Below, piece by piece: positions 35,909 to 44,866 of a DNA stretch of 64,000 nt. Source of the stretch: an uncultured Flavobacteriaceae bacterium (GTDB taxonomy: Bacteria > Bacteroidota > Bacteroidia > Flavobacteriales > Flavobacteriaceae); contig CANMSA010000005.1 of assembly GCA_947500385.1 (NCBI GenBank), forward strand, positions 186,001 to 250,000. The letters run 5' to 3'. Position 1 is the first letter of the stretch; each line of letters opens with the position of its first letter. Made by a program: the position numbers and the translations under genes. The notes below the pieces were generated by a model. That model saw only the letters and a list, made by a program, of their open reading frames with translations. It did not search any database and was not told the DNA's origin.

Positions 35909-36877
35909 CTAGTTTATCGCCCCATTTTCTATAAGGTAATCGATGACCTGTAGGTGATTACCTCGTTTGGCCATTTTTAAGGGACTTCGCTTTTCAGACA
36001 ATAGGTGGTACCCATCTCGCACCGTTTTATTTACATCGGCCCCATTGTCTACCAAATATTGCACCACCTCTAAATGGCCGTTCCAAGAAGCCCCGATCAA
36101 GGGAGTGTCGTCCCCGATGACCACTGAATCTACCTCAGCACCCGATTCGACCAAGAAAACCACTATATCTACATGACCCAGACTCGCAGCAGCGATCAAA
36201 GGATTACCGTCACCCTTACTTCTTAGGTTCACATCGGCCCCTAACTTTACCAAGGCCTTTACCATGGCAAGATTGCCGGTCTGTACCGCTTTTATAAGTG
36301 CCGTGCCGTCACCGACCGTACCTTGATCCACATCGGTCGCATAGCGCATCAATAATTCGGTCATCTTCTCGTCTCCTAGTTCCGCAGCCATCATCAGGGC
36401 ATTGCCATCCCCTTTTACGGCCACATTGGGATCAGCGCCTTTTTGAAGCAACCATGCAACCAAGTCATAATTTCCGCCCTTGACCGCCGCCATTAAAGGC
36501 GTACCATCACCTTTGATCTTTGCATGGATATTTGCGCCTTTGGCAATTAGCAACTTGGCAAAGGCCGCCTGCCCATTTTCAGCCGCGATCATGAGGGCAC
36601 TTGCATCGTGTTTTCCCCGAAATGCAACCTGCGCCCCATTATCAAACAACAGCCTGGCCATTTCCATATCACCCCGCTGGGCAGCCGCGCCCATAGGGTA
36701 TCTTGGCTCCCCACCTCCACGATAGTGACAGTTAGGTCCTGTTTTATCGAGTAGTTTCACGACCATTTTTGAATCTCCACTCTTAACAGCTGCCAACAGT
36801 TTGCCACAATCAGTCGATTGAGCCGAAATGAAAGAGGTGATTAAAAAAAAGCCTATAGATTTTACAAGAAGTTTCAT
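35909..36877 (-). CDS. secreted ankyrin-repeat protein
   Basis: 322 residues with a signal peptide (MKLLVKSIGFFLITSFISAQ) followed by eight to nine ankyrin repeats of about 33 residues. Repeats show the usual GxTPLxxA-x-GN pattern, here as DGTPLMAAVKGGNYDLV and similar, with a recurring KGDGNPL/ALM variation. Ankyrin stacks bind other proteins. Export is unusual but known, for example in catalase-associated AnkB proteins. It is 24 bases upstream of SH4 on the same strand, so both could be one transcript. The partner is unknown. Confidence 0.9.
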   Translation of the reverse strand: MKLLVKSIGFFLITSFISAQSTDCGKLLAAVKSGDSKMVVKLLDKTGPNCHYRGGGEPRYPMGAAAQRGDMEMARLLFDNGAQVAFRGKHDASALMIAAENGQAAFAKLLIAKGANIHAKIKGDGTPLMAAVKGGNYDLVAWLLQKGADPNVAVKGDGNALMMAAELGDEKMTELLMRYATDVDQGTVGDGTALIKAVQTGNLAMVKALVKLGADVNLRSKGDGNPLIAAASLGHVDIVVFLVESGAEVDSVVIGDDTPLIGASWNGHLEVVQYLVDNGADVNKTVRDGYHLLSEKRSPLKMAKRGNHLQVIDYLIENGAIN

Positions 36878-37106
36878 AATTCAGGTATTTAAGTTATTAT
36901 TCGAGATACGTATTTGTTTTTCCAAAACTAAAAAGCATGCCCATGCCTATTATGGAAAAAAGACCAACTTGTATTTACGAATCCCGGAAACCGTTTATCA
37001 TCGAATTTTCGTGTTCATCCGGAACAAACCCGCTTTTATAGGGAACTATTCCCATTTCAGCTACTCCCCTGAATACATAGTCTTATTTTTCCTATTTTGG
37101 GTCGTT

Positions 37107-38183
37107 ATGAGCTCAAAAGCCACCTTGACCGACTTTATTCTGCGAAACCGATTTGTATCCCATTGTCTTTTCTGGGGAACCTTTTTATTGGTATTCACGA
37201 TCCTCGCAACCTTGAACGCGGGTTCCTTCAGTGATCATCTCATTAATTACGGCAGTATCTTACCATTTCAAATGATGGCGGCGTACTTTTTGGTATACTA
37301 TCAGGTTCCCAAACTATTGCTGCAAAAGAACTATGTCCGTTTTGGAGTTTCAGTGCTGGTCTCTGCCTACGTCTTTTCAGTACTGGCACGCTTGGTCGTT
37401 ATTTATATCGTAGAGCCGCTCATCCGTGAAAATTTTGAACAAGAAACGGTTTGGGAAGTACTAATGGATCCTTATTACCTGTTTGCCGTCTATTTCCCGG
37501 TGGTGTATGTCATCGTGTTTCTGATGCTTGCGGTGAAGACCATCAAGGAACGTTTGGAAGAAAAGCATCAAATACAGTTGCTTCAAAAAGAAAAAGCGAC
37601 CAACGAACTTAAATTCCTTAAGGCACAAATTCACCCGCATTTTTTGTTCAATACCTTGAACAATTTGTATGCCCTTACTTTGGCCAAATCGGATGCAGCC
37701 CCTATGGTCGTAACCAAACTCTCTGAAATGCTCGATTATATGTTGTATCAATGCAACGAGCCCAGAATCGCCATTGAAAAAGAAATCACCTTGCTGCAAG
37801 GGTACATTGACTTAGAAACCCTGCGTTATGGGTCGCAGTTGAAGCTGGAATTTAATCACCAAGTGGATATCCCTTCAACCCAAATTGCCCCTTTGATCCT
37901 TTTATCCTTTGTAGAGAACGCCTTTAAACATGGCGCCAGTGGAAATCCCTTAAACCCGGAGGTACTGGTAGACCTTCACGTGGAAAAAGGGCAGCTCTTT
38001 TTTAAGGTGTTCAACACCAAGCCCAAAACAGATACGATTGAGAAAGACAGTTTAAAAAAACATATTGGCCTGGCCAACATTGACAGACAGCTGGCCTTGA
38101 ATTATCCGAATAGCCATGCAATTGATGTCGCCGACACTGAGGAAAGTTATTGCGTAACTTTACGAATCGACCTAAACGAATGA
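37107..38183 (+). CDS. LytS/YehU-type sensor histidine kinase (2)
   Basis: 358 residues from the ATG at 37107 (MSSKATLTDF), chosen because it gives exactly the length and start of the paralogous kinase at 18984; the open frame continues upstream to 36828 but would overlap the ankyrin gene. Membrane helices are followed by a coiled coil (EEKHQIQLLQKEKATNEL) and a His_kinase domain with QIHPHFLFN (His178) and the N box LSFVENAFKHG. It is translationally coupled (ATGA) to the response regulator. Neighbouring convergent hydrolase genes are possible targets. Confidence 0.93.
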   Translation: MSSKATLTDFILRNRFVSHCLFWGTFLLVFTILATLNAGSFSDHLINYGSILPFQMMAAYFLVYYQVPKLLLQKNYVRFGVSVLVSAYVFSVLARLVVIYIVEPLIRENFEQETVWEVLMDPYYLFAVYFPVVYVIVFLMLAVKTIKERLEEKHQIQLLQKEKATNELKFLKAQIHPHFLFNTLNNLYALTLAKSDAAPMVVTKLSEMLDYMLYQCNEPRIAIEKEITLLQGYIDLETLRYGSQLKLEFNHQVDIPSTQIAPLILLSFVENAFKHGASGNPLNPEVLVDLHVEKGQLFFKVFNTKPKTDTIEKDSLKKHIGLANIDRQLALNYPNSHAIDVADTEESYCVTLRIDLNE

Positions 38184-38890
38184 CCATGCTTACCAAGTAC
38201 ATAATCATAGATGATGAGCCTTTGGCCATTCAAATTATTGAGGGGCACGCCGCCCAGATAGCAGATTTGGAATTGGTAGCCTCTTTTCAAAACCCGATGG
38301 AGGCATTTGAGTTGTTACGCACCGAAAAAGTAGACCTCATGTTTTTGGATATTGAGATGCCCTTACTTTCGGGCATCGATTTTGCAAAAACACTCCCGAA
38401 TCCTCCAAAAATCATTTTTACCACAGCCTATCGAAACTATGCCTTGGAAAGCTATGAATTAGATGTCATCGATTATTTGTTGAAACCCATTGCCTTCAAC
38501 CGTTTTTTCAAAGCCTACAATAAATTCAAGAAAAGAACGCTCCAAAAAGAATCAACCATCCTTTCCGAAAACCCAAAGATGGTAAACGACCATCTTTATG
38601 TGAATACCAATAAGAAGTTTACCAAAGTCCTTTTTGATGATATTCTATATGTGGAAAGCATTAAGGACTACATACGAATACACACCTTAGACCATAACAT
38701 AATTACGAAAGATAAGATCAGCGAATTCATTTTAAAACTCCCACCTCATTTTCTAAGGGTGCATCGTTCCTATCTGGTGAACACTCAGAAAATATCCGCT
38801 TTTACCACCGTAGACGTTGAAATTGGGTCTATTGAAGTTCCCATAGGCGATAGCTATAAGAAAGCAGTATTGGCCCGATTAAAGGGCTAA
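38180..38890 (+). CDS. LytTR-family response regulator (2)
   Basis: 236 residues from the ATG at 38180, which overlaps the kinase stop (ATGA); a second ATG at 38186 is also possible. The receiver has phospho-acceptor Asp57 (LMFLDIEMP), followed by a LytTR domain (ILYVESIKDYIRIHT, FLRVHRSYLVNT). It is very similar to the regulator at 20057, so the kinase-regulator pair was duplicated. Its 3' end overlaps the 3' end of the convergent SH5 gene by four bases. Confidence 0.95.
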   Translation: MTMLTKYIIIDDEPLAIQIIEGHAAQIADLELVASFQNPMEAFELLRTEKVDLMFLDIEMPLLSGIDFAKTLPNPPKIIFTTAYRNYALESYELDVIDYLLKPIAFNRFFKAYNKFKKRTLQKESTILSENPKMVNDHLYVNTNKKFTKVLFDDILYVESIKDYIRIHTLDHNIITKDKISEFILKLPPHFLRVHRSYLVNTQKISAFTTVDVEIGSIEVPIGDSYKKAVLARLKG

Positions 38891-40074
38891 ACCCCTTCAT
38901 CGGTAATGATCTGCATTACTTGTTCAAATACAGGCATCAATCCGTTGTCGGTATTGGAAAAGGCCAAAAAAGAAACTTCCAATTCGGGAAAATAAAACCA
39001 TAGACTGTTATACCCGGGCATACCGCCGCTATGCCACAAAGCTGTTTTTCCAAAAATCTCGGTTTTACTAAAGCCAAGCCCGTAACCATCTTTCTTCATG
39101 AATTCCACGGGAGGATGTGGTGGGTACTTGGGGTCTACATATCGGGCTTCATAGACCGGCGTTTTATCTACAACCTTTGCATATGAAGTCATTTGCACCC
39201 ATGAATCGGCTCCTATCAATTCACCATGTTGTACTGCTTTGGACCAAAGTAACATATCGGAAATGTTCGACTTTAAACCTCCAAAAGACTTCAAGGAACC
39301 CGCAATAAAGGGGGAAGCTACCAATTTGACACTAGCCAATGAATCGCCTGTATCTTCCGGGTGGTACCCTCTTGCCAAATTGCCAAAGGTTTCTTCCCCA
39401 CTGGCCAAGCGGGTGTTTTGCATTCTCAACGGTTCAAAAATATGGTCTTTTAAATAGGTCTCGTATTTTTTCCCGGACACCTGTTCAATTAGCTCTCCCA
39501 AAAGTAAATACCCCATATTCGAATAGGAATACTTGGTCCCCGGTTCAAACAAATACGGATTGGTCATACGCTGTAAATACTGATGTGGGTTTTCGCTATT
39601 CACCCAATCTTCGGGAGTATCTTTGGGCAAACCCCCGACCCACCATTCGTTTACCCCCGATGTATGGGATAAGAGTTGGTATAGGGTGACTTCTCCCGCT
39701 TTTGGGAAATCAGGAAAATACTCGGACAATGGGTCTTCAAAACGCAACTTGCCCTGTTCTATCAACTGGGCAATTGCGATGGCCGTGAACGGCTTTGTTA
39801 TGGATGCCATCCCGAAAACGGTATTGGTATCCACTTTTCGTCCCGTTTCTAGATTTGCCATACCAAACGCTTTGCTATGGGTATGACTTCCTTTCTGAAG
39901 ACCATAGACGATACCGGCCGAATGGCCATTTACCACCAAGGTTTGCATTAGGGAGTCTATTTTTTTGGTCTTGTCCAAATAGTCGATGGTACTTGAATCG
40001 GTATTTTCGACTTTCTTCCCACAACTGGATACAAGCAGCACCAATATCACCATTTGGAATAAATACGTTTTCAT
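38887..40074 (-). CDS. serine hydrolase lipoprotein, class C beta-lactamase/PBP-like (SH5)
   Basis: 395 residues. Unlike the other hydrolases here it is a lipoprotein: the lipobox LLVSSC ends at Cys18. The motifs are S-I-T-K at residues 91-94, Y-S-N (YSYSNMGYLLLG) and H-S-G (LWHSGGMPGYNSLW), all intact. Membrane anchoring would keep it in the periplasm or at the surface. Its start overlaps the stop of SH6 by four bases, so the two are coupled. Its own stop overlaps that of the convergent LytTR gene. Confidence 0.92.
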   Translation of the reverse strand: MKTYLFQMVILVLLVSSCGKKVENTDSSTIDYLDKTKKIDSLMQTLVVNGHSAGIVYGLQKGSHTHSKAFGMANLETGRKVDTNTVFGMASITKPFTAIAIAQLIEQGKLRFEDPLSEYFPDFPKAGEVTLYQLLSHTSGVNEWWVGGLPKDTPEDWVNSENPHQYLQRMTNPYLFEPGTKYSYSNMGYLLLGELIEQVSGKKYETYLKDHIFEPLRMQNTRLASGEETFGNLARGYHPEDTGDSLASVKLVASPFIAGSLKSFGGLKSNISDMLLWSKAVQHGELIGADSWVQMTSYAKVVDKTPVYEARYVDPKYPPHPPVEFMKKDGYGLGFSKTEIFGKTALWHSGGMPGYNSLWFYFPELEVSFLAFSNTDNGLMPVFEQVMQIITDEGV

Positions 40075-41459
40075 TTTTTCTGAAGGTTTTTTAGCTTGTC
40101 AATTCCATGCTGATTTTCAGGATTTAGAGCTACCGACTTTTTGTAATTGGCAATCGCTTGTGGTATATCCCCTTTCATTTCATACCCTTCGGCCAAACTA
40201 TCCCATACGTTCCAGGAGCCTGGATGTTCTTTTGTGTTCAATTCGAATACGGCCACTGCCGCATCGTATTGATCACGACTTGCTAGCCTATATCCTATGC
40301 TATTGAGGGGGGCTTCAAGATTTAATGACGAGTCGTTTCTCAAAAGTTTCTTGTACAATTTGATTCCGTCCCCTACCGGTTTTTCCAAAAAGTGCTGCAA
40401 CAACCGTTCGCTGGCAATGGCCTCCTTACTTTTCAAATCTTCATCGACGATACCGGCTATGTAATTGGTAATGCCATTTACATTTGGAAAATGGCGGTAT
40501 CCGGTACTAAGAAAAATGACGGTCATATCATCTTCGATATACTTTCTAAGACTTACAATGGTCCCTCCTGAAAAACCGACCACCCTTCTCTCGTTGATCG
40601 CTTCCCGACCCCAGCCATAAGCATAATCGGGCCCTCTTTCGTATTCGAATTTGGTCCACATGGCATTTTTAATCTTGTTGGGCAACAAATCTTCCTGATC
40701 CAAACGCCGGTTCCATGCGATAAAACTGTCCAGGGTGAGGGCAAGCCCGGCAGCGCCGTACATGTAGGCCGGCACGTCAAATTCTTTCTCTTCCATACCG
40801 CCTTCTTTGTTTGCAAAATACTCCGTGGCCCTGTTCGGCGCTTCCCTATCTTGTGCAAAAACCAATGCATTTTTAACTCCATTGAACTGGTTCGTTCGCA
40901 AATAGTCCTCCAAAGAACTACCACTTACTTTGGCGATGATACGGTTCAATAACCAAAAATTGGTTTGGTTGTAACTGAAGCGTTCCCCGGGAGCAAACTC
41001 AATTTGATCTGCAAACACCTTGTTTCGATGTTCACTTTCCGTCGCCGCCTCATGTTTGACCATGTCGGGAAGGCCCGAGGAGTGCGAGAGCAAATTTCTT
41101 ATCTGAACGTTTTGCCAGGCTTTTGGCAGCCCCTCAATATACTTGTTAATCGGGTCGGATAGGCTTAACCGGTTTGCGTCTATCAATTGAAAAATGGCGG
41201 TCGCTACAAAAACTTTGGACAAGGAATGCAGTTTAAAAAGGGTGTTTTCGTTGATCGGTTCCTTCGTTTCCAAGTGTGCGAATCCGTAGTATTTTTCAAA
41301 AACAACTCCTTCCCCTCGAATCACCGCAACGGCCGCCCCGGGAATTTCGTTCCGCTGCATCACTTTGGTGATATAATGATCTATTTCTTTATCTGACACC
41401 TGGGAATTGGCGGTGAAAACCGTCAAAATACACAACAGGTTGATTGCTGTACGTTTCAT
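40071..41459 (-). CDS. serine hydrolase-like protein with C-terminal TPR (SH6)
   Basis: 462 residues with a signal peptide ending FTANSQ. The S-L-S-K motif is present at 79-82, but the tyrosine motif reads Y-N-Q (FSYNQTNFWLL) and the usual H-x-G is F-S-G (VVGFSGGT), so catalytic efficiency or specificity may be changed. The last 80 residues form about two TPR helix pairs (YDAAVAVFELNTKEHPGSW, GDIPQAIANYKKSVALNP), which probably bind a protein partner. It is the first gene of a coupled SH6-SH5 unit (ATGA overlap). Confidence 0.9.
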   Translation of the reverse strand: MKRTAINLLCILTVFTANSQVSDKEIDHYITKVMQRNEIPGAAVAVIRGEGVVFEKYYGFAHLETKEPINENTLFKLHSLSKVFVATAIFQLIDANRLSLSDPINKYIEGLPKAWQNVQIRNLLSHSSGLPDMVKHEAATESEHRNKVFADQIEFAPGERFSYNQTNFWLLNRIIAKVSGSSLEDYLRTNQFNGVKNALVFAQDREAPNRATEYFANKEGGMEEKEFDVPAYMYGAAGLALTLDSFIAWNRRLDQEDLLPNKIKNAMWTKFEYERGPDYAYGWGREAINERRVVGFSGGTIVSLRKYIEDDMTVIFLSTGYRHFPNVNGITNYIAGIVDEDLKSKEAIASERLLQHFLEKPVGDGIKLYKKLLRNDSSLNLEAPLNSIGYRLASRDQYDAAVAVFELNTKEHPGSWNVWDSLAEGYEMKGDIPQAIANYKKSVALNPENQHGIDKLKNLQKK

Positions 41460-41553
41460 TTTTTTGTTTTTAAGATGTTCTCGCCCAAGAGGCCTTGGCC
41501 AAGGCCTCCAAAATAGTAACCATTAAGTATGTAGGAATCTAGAAAATTATGGG

Positions 41554-42360
41554 TTAGTTGGCTCTTATCATAACATCGCCCTGCCAGGTTTTAAAGAGCA
41601 TTTCAGGACCGCCGCCATTCACCTTTCCTTTTACCCATTGCTCCATTTTCACCTTATAGGTCCCTGAGGATTTGTTGGTCTCAAAAGTAGCTTTTATAGG
41701 GTCTACCACAATATCGAAGTCGGTAAAAATCTCTCCCATATCAGATCGCAGTTTTATATTGGCTTTCAACGATTTGGGAAACGTAATATCGATATCCCCA
41801 TTAAAACTACTGAAGGCCATACTCGTGTTCGGGGTAATCGCCCCAAAGTCTACTTTGATATCCCCGTTGGTCGTATCGGCCGACGCGGAACCAGAAACAT
41901 TTTTCAAGGTAATTTCCCCGTTCACATTGCTGATTTCCATCTCGCCCTTGACGTTTTCAACCAAAATATCGCCCCTATTTACGGTTGCCAGCTGTAAATC
42001 AAAATTCATGGGCACCTTAATCTCCATATCGGTTTTGCGGTTGTGCTGCTCGTTCATGATCCACACCACATTATCGCGTTCTTCGGCACTGATCGCCATA
42101 GAGGAATTATCGATGCGCTTCATCCCATTTTTACTTTCCTTGGAACGTGATTTTCGTTTGCCCATTACGGCCTTTACGATGACCTCTTTTCCTTCATACC
42201 CAATCACCGTAATAGAGCCCGCGATTTGACTCAATTTTAATTTTCCCTGTTCGTTCGGACTGCTTAAAGGAACCGAAAATAACTCTACCCCTTCTTGGGC
42301 CGAAACTGTTGCTACTGCCAATAGCATACATGCTAAGAGGCCTTTTTTAATCGTTTTCAT
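41554..42360 (-). CDS. DUF4097 beta-helix protein (1)
   Basis: About 268 residues from the ATG at 42360 (MKTIKKGLL), which opens a signal peptide ending VSAQ; an ATG nine codons upstream is less likely. The mature protein is a DUF4097-type repeated beta-strand domain with characteristic phrases (GSITVIGYEGKEVIVKAV, ATVNRGDILVENVKGEMEISNVNGEITLKNV kept short here as separate rungs). It is probably periplasmic, function unknown. It follows a related gene at 42444 in what appears to be an ECF sigma operon. Confidence 0.88.
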   Translation of the reverse strand: MKTIKKGLLACMLLAVATVSAQEGVELFSVPLSSPNEQGKLKLSQIAGSITVIGYEGKEVIVKAVMGKRKSRSKESKNGMKRIDNSSMAISAEERDNVVWIMNEQHNRKTDMEIKVPMNFDLQLATVNRGDILVENVKGEMEISNVNGEITLKNVSGSASADTTNGDIKVDFGAITPNTSMAFSSFNGDIDITFPKSLKANIKLRSDMGEIFTDFDIVVDPIKATFETNKSSGTYKVKMEQWVKGKVNGGGPEMLFKTWQGDVMIRAN

Positions 42361-42443
42361 AATCCAATTATTTTTATTCATTTCCACGGTAATGGAAATC
42401 TGTTTATCTACTGTTATTCGTATTTTTTTCTAAAATCCGTTCC

Positions 42444-43313
42444 CTAAATTTTCTTGATGATCACATCACCATTGAGGGTTTCAAAATCATGGAACAAAGC
42501 GCCACTTCCTATTTGAACAATTGGCCTCGCTTCGTACTTATAAGTAGCTCCAGAACCTTTTCCCGAATTGTTTTTACTGGTTTTTGCATACTGTTTTGCG
42601 ATATCAAAATCGGTAAACAATTCTCCGTTCATACTTTTAAAGGCAATGGCTGCAGAGAGGTCTTTTTGATACGTAATCTCGATATCCCCATTTAAGGCAT
42701 AATACGTAGAAGCGGCCGTTGGGTTTGTAGCATATGAAATTTTCACCTCCCCGTTTATAGCATGCACCTCGGTTTGCCCTGTCACATTTTTTAAGGCAAT
42801 GCCTCCATTCACATTGTTCGCCTTAAGATAACTTCCCCTTGTATTGCTCACTTCAATTTCCCCATTATTGATGGCTCCCACGATCAACTTGGTATTTCGG
42901 GGTAATTGTACCTTAAAGTTCAAGCGGTGCTCGTACGCGGGTTGTATATACGTGTGACAATCTATAGAGGTCAGGTGCCCGTTCTTATATTCCATATTGG
43001 GAACGTCTGCATGTACCACCCAGGTATTCCCTTCTTGCAGTACCTTAACTCCAATTTCACTTTTACCTTTTTCGAGCTTTTCGTCGCTTCGGGCCCATAT
43101 TCGTTTCTCGACCACAACCTGTACCTTATCGCCGTCGTATCCTTCCACAGCTATTGATCCATCGAGGTTTTGCACGACCAGTACATTTTCATCGCTCGCA
43201 CTCGAAAAAGCAAGCTCTTTTTGAATGTCTTCCTTAAACTCTTTTTTTTGGGCATTTACTACTTGTGCCATCGCGGCTACCGCGAAGAATACACCTACTA
43301 TTCGTTTTTTCAT
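42444..43313 (-). CDS. DUF4097 beta-helix protein (2)
   Basis: 289 residues with a signal peptide (MKKRIVGVFFAVAAMAQVVNAQ). The mature protein repeats the DUF4097 pattern: DGSIAVEGYDGDKVQVVV, then rungs such as NNGEIEVSNTRGSY and NVNGGIALKNVTG. It is homologous to the protein encoded at 41554. These are exported and of unknown role, often found next to sigma/anti-sigma pairs in Bacteroidota. It is separated from the anti-sigma gene by 166 bases and may be in the same regulon. Confidence 0.88.
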   Translation of the reverse strand: MKKRIVGVFFAVAAMAQVVNAQKKEFKEDIQKELAFSSASDENVLVVQNLDGSIAVEGYDGDKVQVVVEKRIWARSDEKLEKGKSEIGVKVLQEGNTWVVHADVPNMEYKNGHLTSIDCHTYIQPAYEHRLNFKVQLPRNTKLIVGAINNGEIEVSNTRGSYLKANNVNGGIALKNVTGQTEVHAINGEVKISYATNPTAASTYYALNGDIEITYQKDLSAAIAFKSMNGELFTDFDIAKQYAKTSKNNSGKGSGATYKYEARPIVQIGSGALFHDFETLNGDVIIKKI

Positions 43314-43479
43314 GTGTTTGTTTTTTGTCTTTTTAAACGGTCATATGTGTTGCCTGAGGCTTTCAAAAATCATGGTTATCACCACCTCGATCTCTTATGG
43401 CTCATTGACATCATCTGATTTCGTTTTACTTGATTGATGAATAAACCCCTTTTTAAATGGGTTGGATTGATGAATTTAT

Positions 43480-44283
43480 CTAGATAATTTGTTGAATCGA
43501 ACTTTCGAGTTTTTCTTTTACCGAAGTATCCAACTCTTTACTGCGCATTAATGCTTTAAAAGGCTCAATTGATTTCTTCTCTTGCAAGGCTACCATAAGG
43601 TCGGCCAATGTCACCTGTACAATCGGTGATTCTTGATGCCCAATAGCTTGTATCAACCCCTCCCTTACAATGGGTTTGTCCACATAGTTCACCAAGGCTT
43701 CAATAGCTGCCAACCGCACATTCACGTTCGCATCGTTGTTGAGGGTCTGCAACAGGGCCTTGATTACCTTTTCATCTACTTTTTCAATCTTATTGGCCTC
43801 ATTTACACCTTGCAGGCGTTGGTTGGCAGAGGGTTGTTCGAGTAGTGTCAAAACCAATTGCTCCCGCACCTCTTCGGTTTCATTGTCGACTACAACGGTA
43901 TTTGGCGCTTGGGTCGATTCGGTATTCGTATTCATAAAATAACCGGTTCCCAAACCAATTGCGACCAAAAGAATGCCATAGGCTACTTGGGGTCTCCATA
44001 GAAGGCCTAAAAACGCGGATACGCTTTCTGCAAAGCCGCTTGTCTTTTTAGCCTGCTGTGTTTCCGCTGTGTGCAGCATATCAAAAAAGCGCACATCCAT
44101 TGCTTCGGAAGGCTCGGGCACTATGGCCTCATCCATCTTGCCCCAAGTTTGTTGCAAACTATCGAACTCTGCCTTTTGTTCAGGGTGGTTGTTCAGATAT
44201 TCCTCGAAAGCGGAACGGGCCTCTGGTGTTAGTTCCCCTGTCAAATACTCGATCATTGTTATTTCAAATTGTTCCTTCTCCAT
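43480..44283 (-). CDS. anti-sigma factor with HEAT repeats
   Basis: 267 residues. The N-terminal 70 residues (IEYLTGELTPEARSAFEEYL) have the zf-HC2-like helical form of anti-sigma domains, but without an obvious zinc-binding His-Cys set. One transmembrane helix lies at about 98-117. The C-terminal, periplasmic part carries HEAT-like repeats (VRLAAIEALVNYVDKPIVR). It starts three bases after the ECF sigma gene, so it is the cognate inhibitor. HEAT repeats could sense a protein ligand outside; this is inferred from domain placement. Confidence 0.87.
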   Translation of the reverse strand: MEKEQFEITMIEYLTGELTPEARSAFEEYLNNHPEQKAEFDSLQQTWGKMDEAIVPEPSEAMDVRFFDMLHTAETQQAKKTSGFAESVSAFLGLLWRPQVAYGILLVAIGLGTGYFMNTNTESTQAPNTVVVDNETEEVREQLVLTLLEQPSANQRLQGVNEANKIEKVDEKVIKALLQTLNNDANVNVRLAAIEALVNYVDKPIVREGLIQAIGHQESPIVQVTLADLMVALQEKKSIEPFKALMRSKELDTSVKEKLESSIQQII

Positions 44284-44286
44284 GAT

Positions 44287-44841
44287 TTATCTTTTTTCCA
44301 ATTGCAGAAACACCGTTCTTAAATCTTTTAGCGCGCGATGTGCCTTTACCTTGGCATTCCCTTCACTGCACCCCATCACTTCGGCAATTTCGCTAAACTT
44401 CATTTCCTTTAATTTACTAAGCACCAAAATTTCACGCTTCTCAGGAGCCAAATATTCCATCGCCTGTTGCAGCAGGGATAGTTTATCTTTTGCTATTATT
44501 CCTTTTTCGGTATCTGTTGAATCTTGTAATTTATATTCCATCTCCGATACTTCTTTTTGATGAAATGCAACCTTATTTTTCCTGTAATGGTCATAATTTA
44601 CATTTCTGGCCGTCTTGAACATCCAAGCGGTGAAGGTACCTTCGCCTGTAAACGTATGTTTGTACTTTAACATTCTAACGAATACGTTTTGTACCAAGTC
44701 TTCGCTGATTGAAGCATTGCTGTTCATATTATAGAAAAAGCCGAACAGCCTCTTCTTATGGCGCTCATACAACAGTCCCAGTTTGTCCAGGTCGCCCGAT
44801 TTTACTTTGAGCATTAATGCGTTGTCCGTTAGTGATTGCAT
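44287..44841 (-). CDS. ECF-family RNA polymerase sigma factor
   Basis: 184 residues from the ATG at 44841 (MQSLTDNALM); the frame extends to 44883, but that part holds the inverted repeat noted upstream. Region 2 (ISEDLVQNVFVRML, FTAWMFKTARNVNYDHYR) and region 4 (LAPEKREILVLSKLKEMKFSEIAEVMGCS) are complete. It forms a unit with the HEAT-repeat anti-sigma gene and probably the two DUF4097 genes downstream. It would direct RNA polymerase to envelope or stress genes; the regulon is unknown. Confidence 0.94.
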   Translation of the reverse strand: MQSLTDNALMLKVKSGDLDKLGLLYERHKKRLFGFFYNMNSNASISEDLVQNVFVRMLKYKHTFTGEGTFTAWMFKTARNVNYDHYRKNKVAFHQKEVSEMEYKLQDSTDTEKGIIAKDKLSLLQQAMEYLAPEKREILVLSKLKEMKFSEIAEVMGCSEGNAKVKAHRALKDLRTVFLQLEKR

Positions 44842-44866
44842 GGTTGTTTTTAGGTATTCAAAAGGG

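Noticed and set aside
36828-37106. N-terminal extension of the second kinase gene
   Set aside because: It would overlap the ankyrin gene start on the other strand; the ATG at 37107 gives the same length and N-terminus as the paralogous kinase.
13722-41459. Interpretation of the island as an antibiotic-resistance cassette
   Set aside because: The hydrolases belong to a broad family with many non-lactamase members, there is no integrase, transposase or integron site, and base composition looks like the flanks. Resistance cannot be read from sequence.
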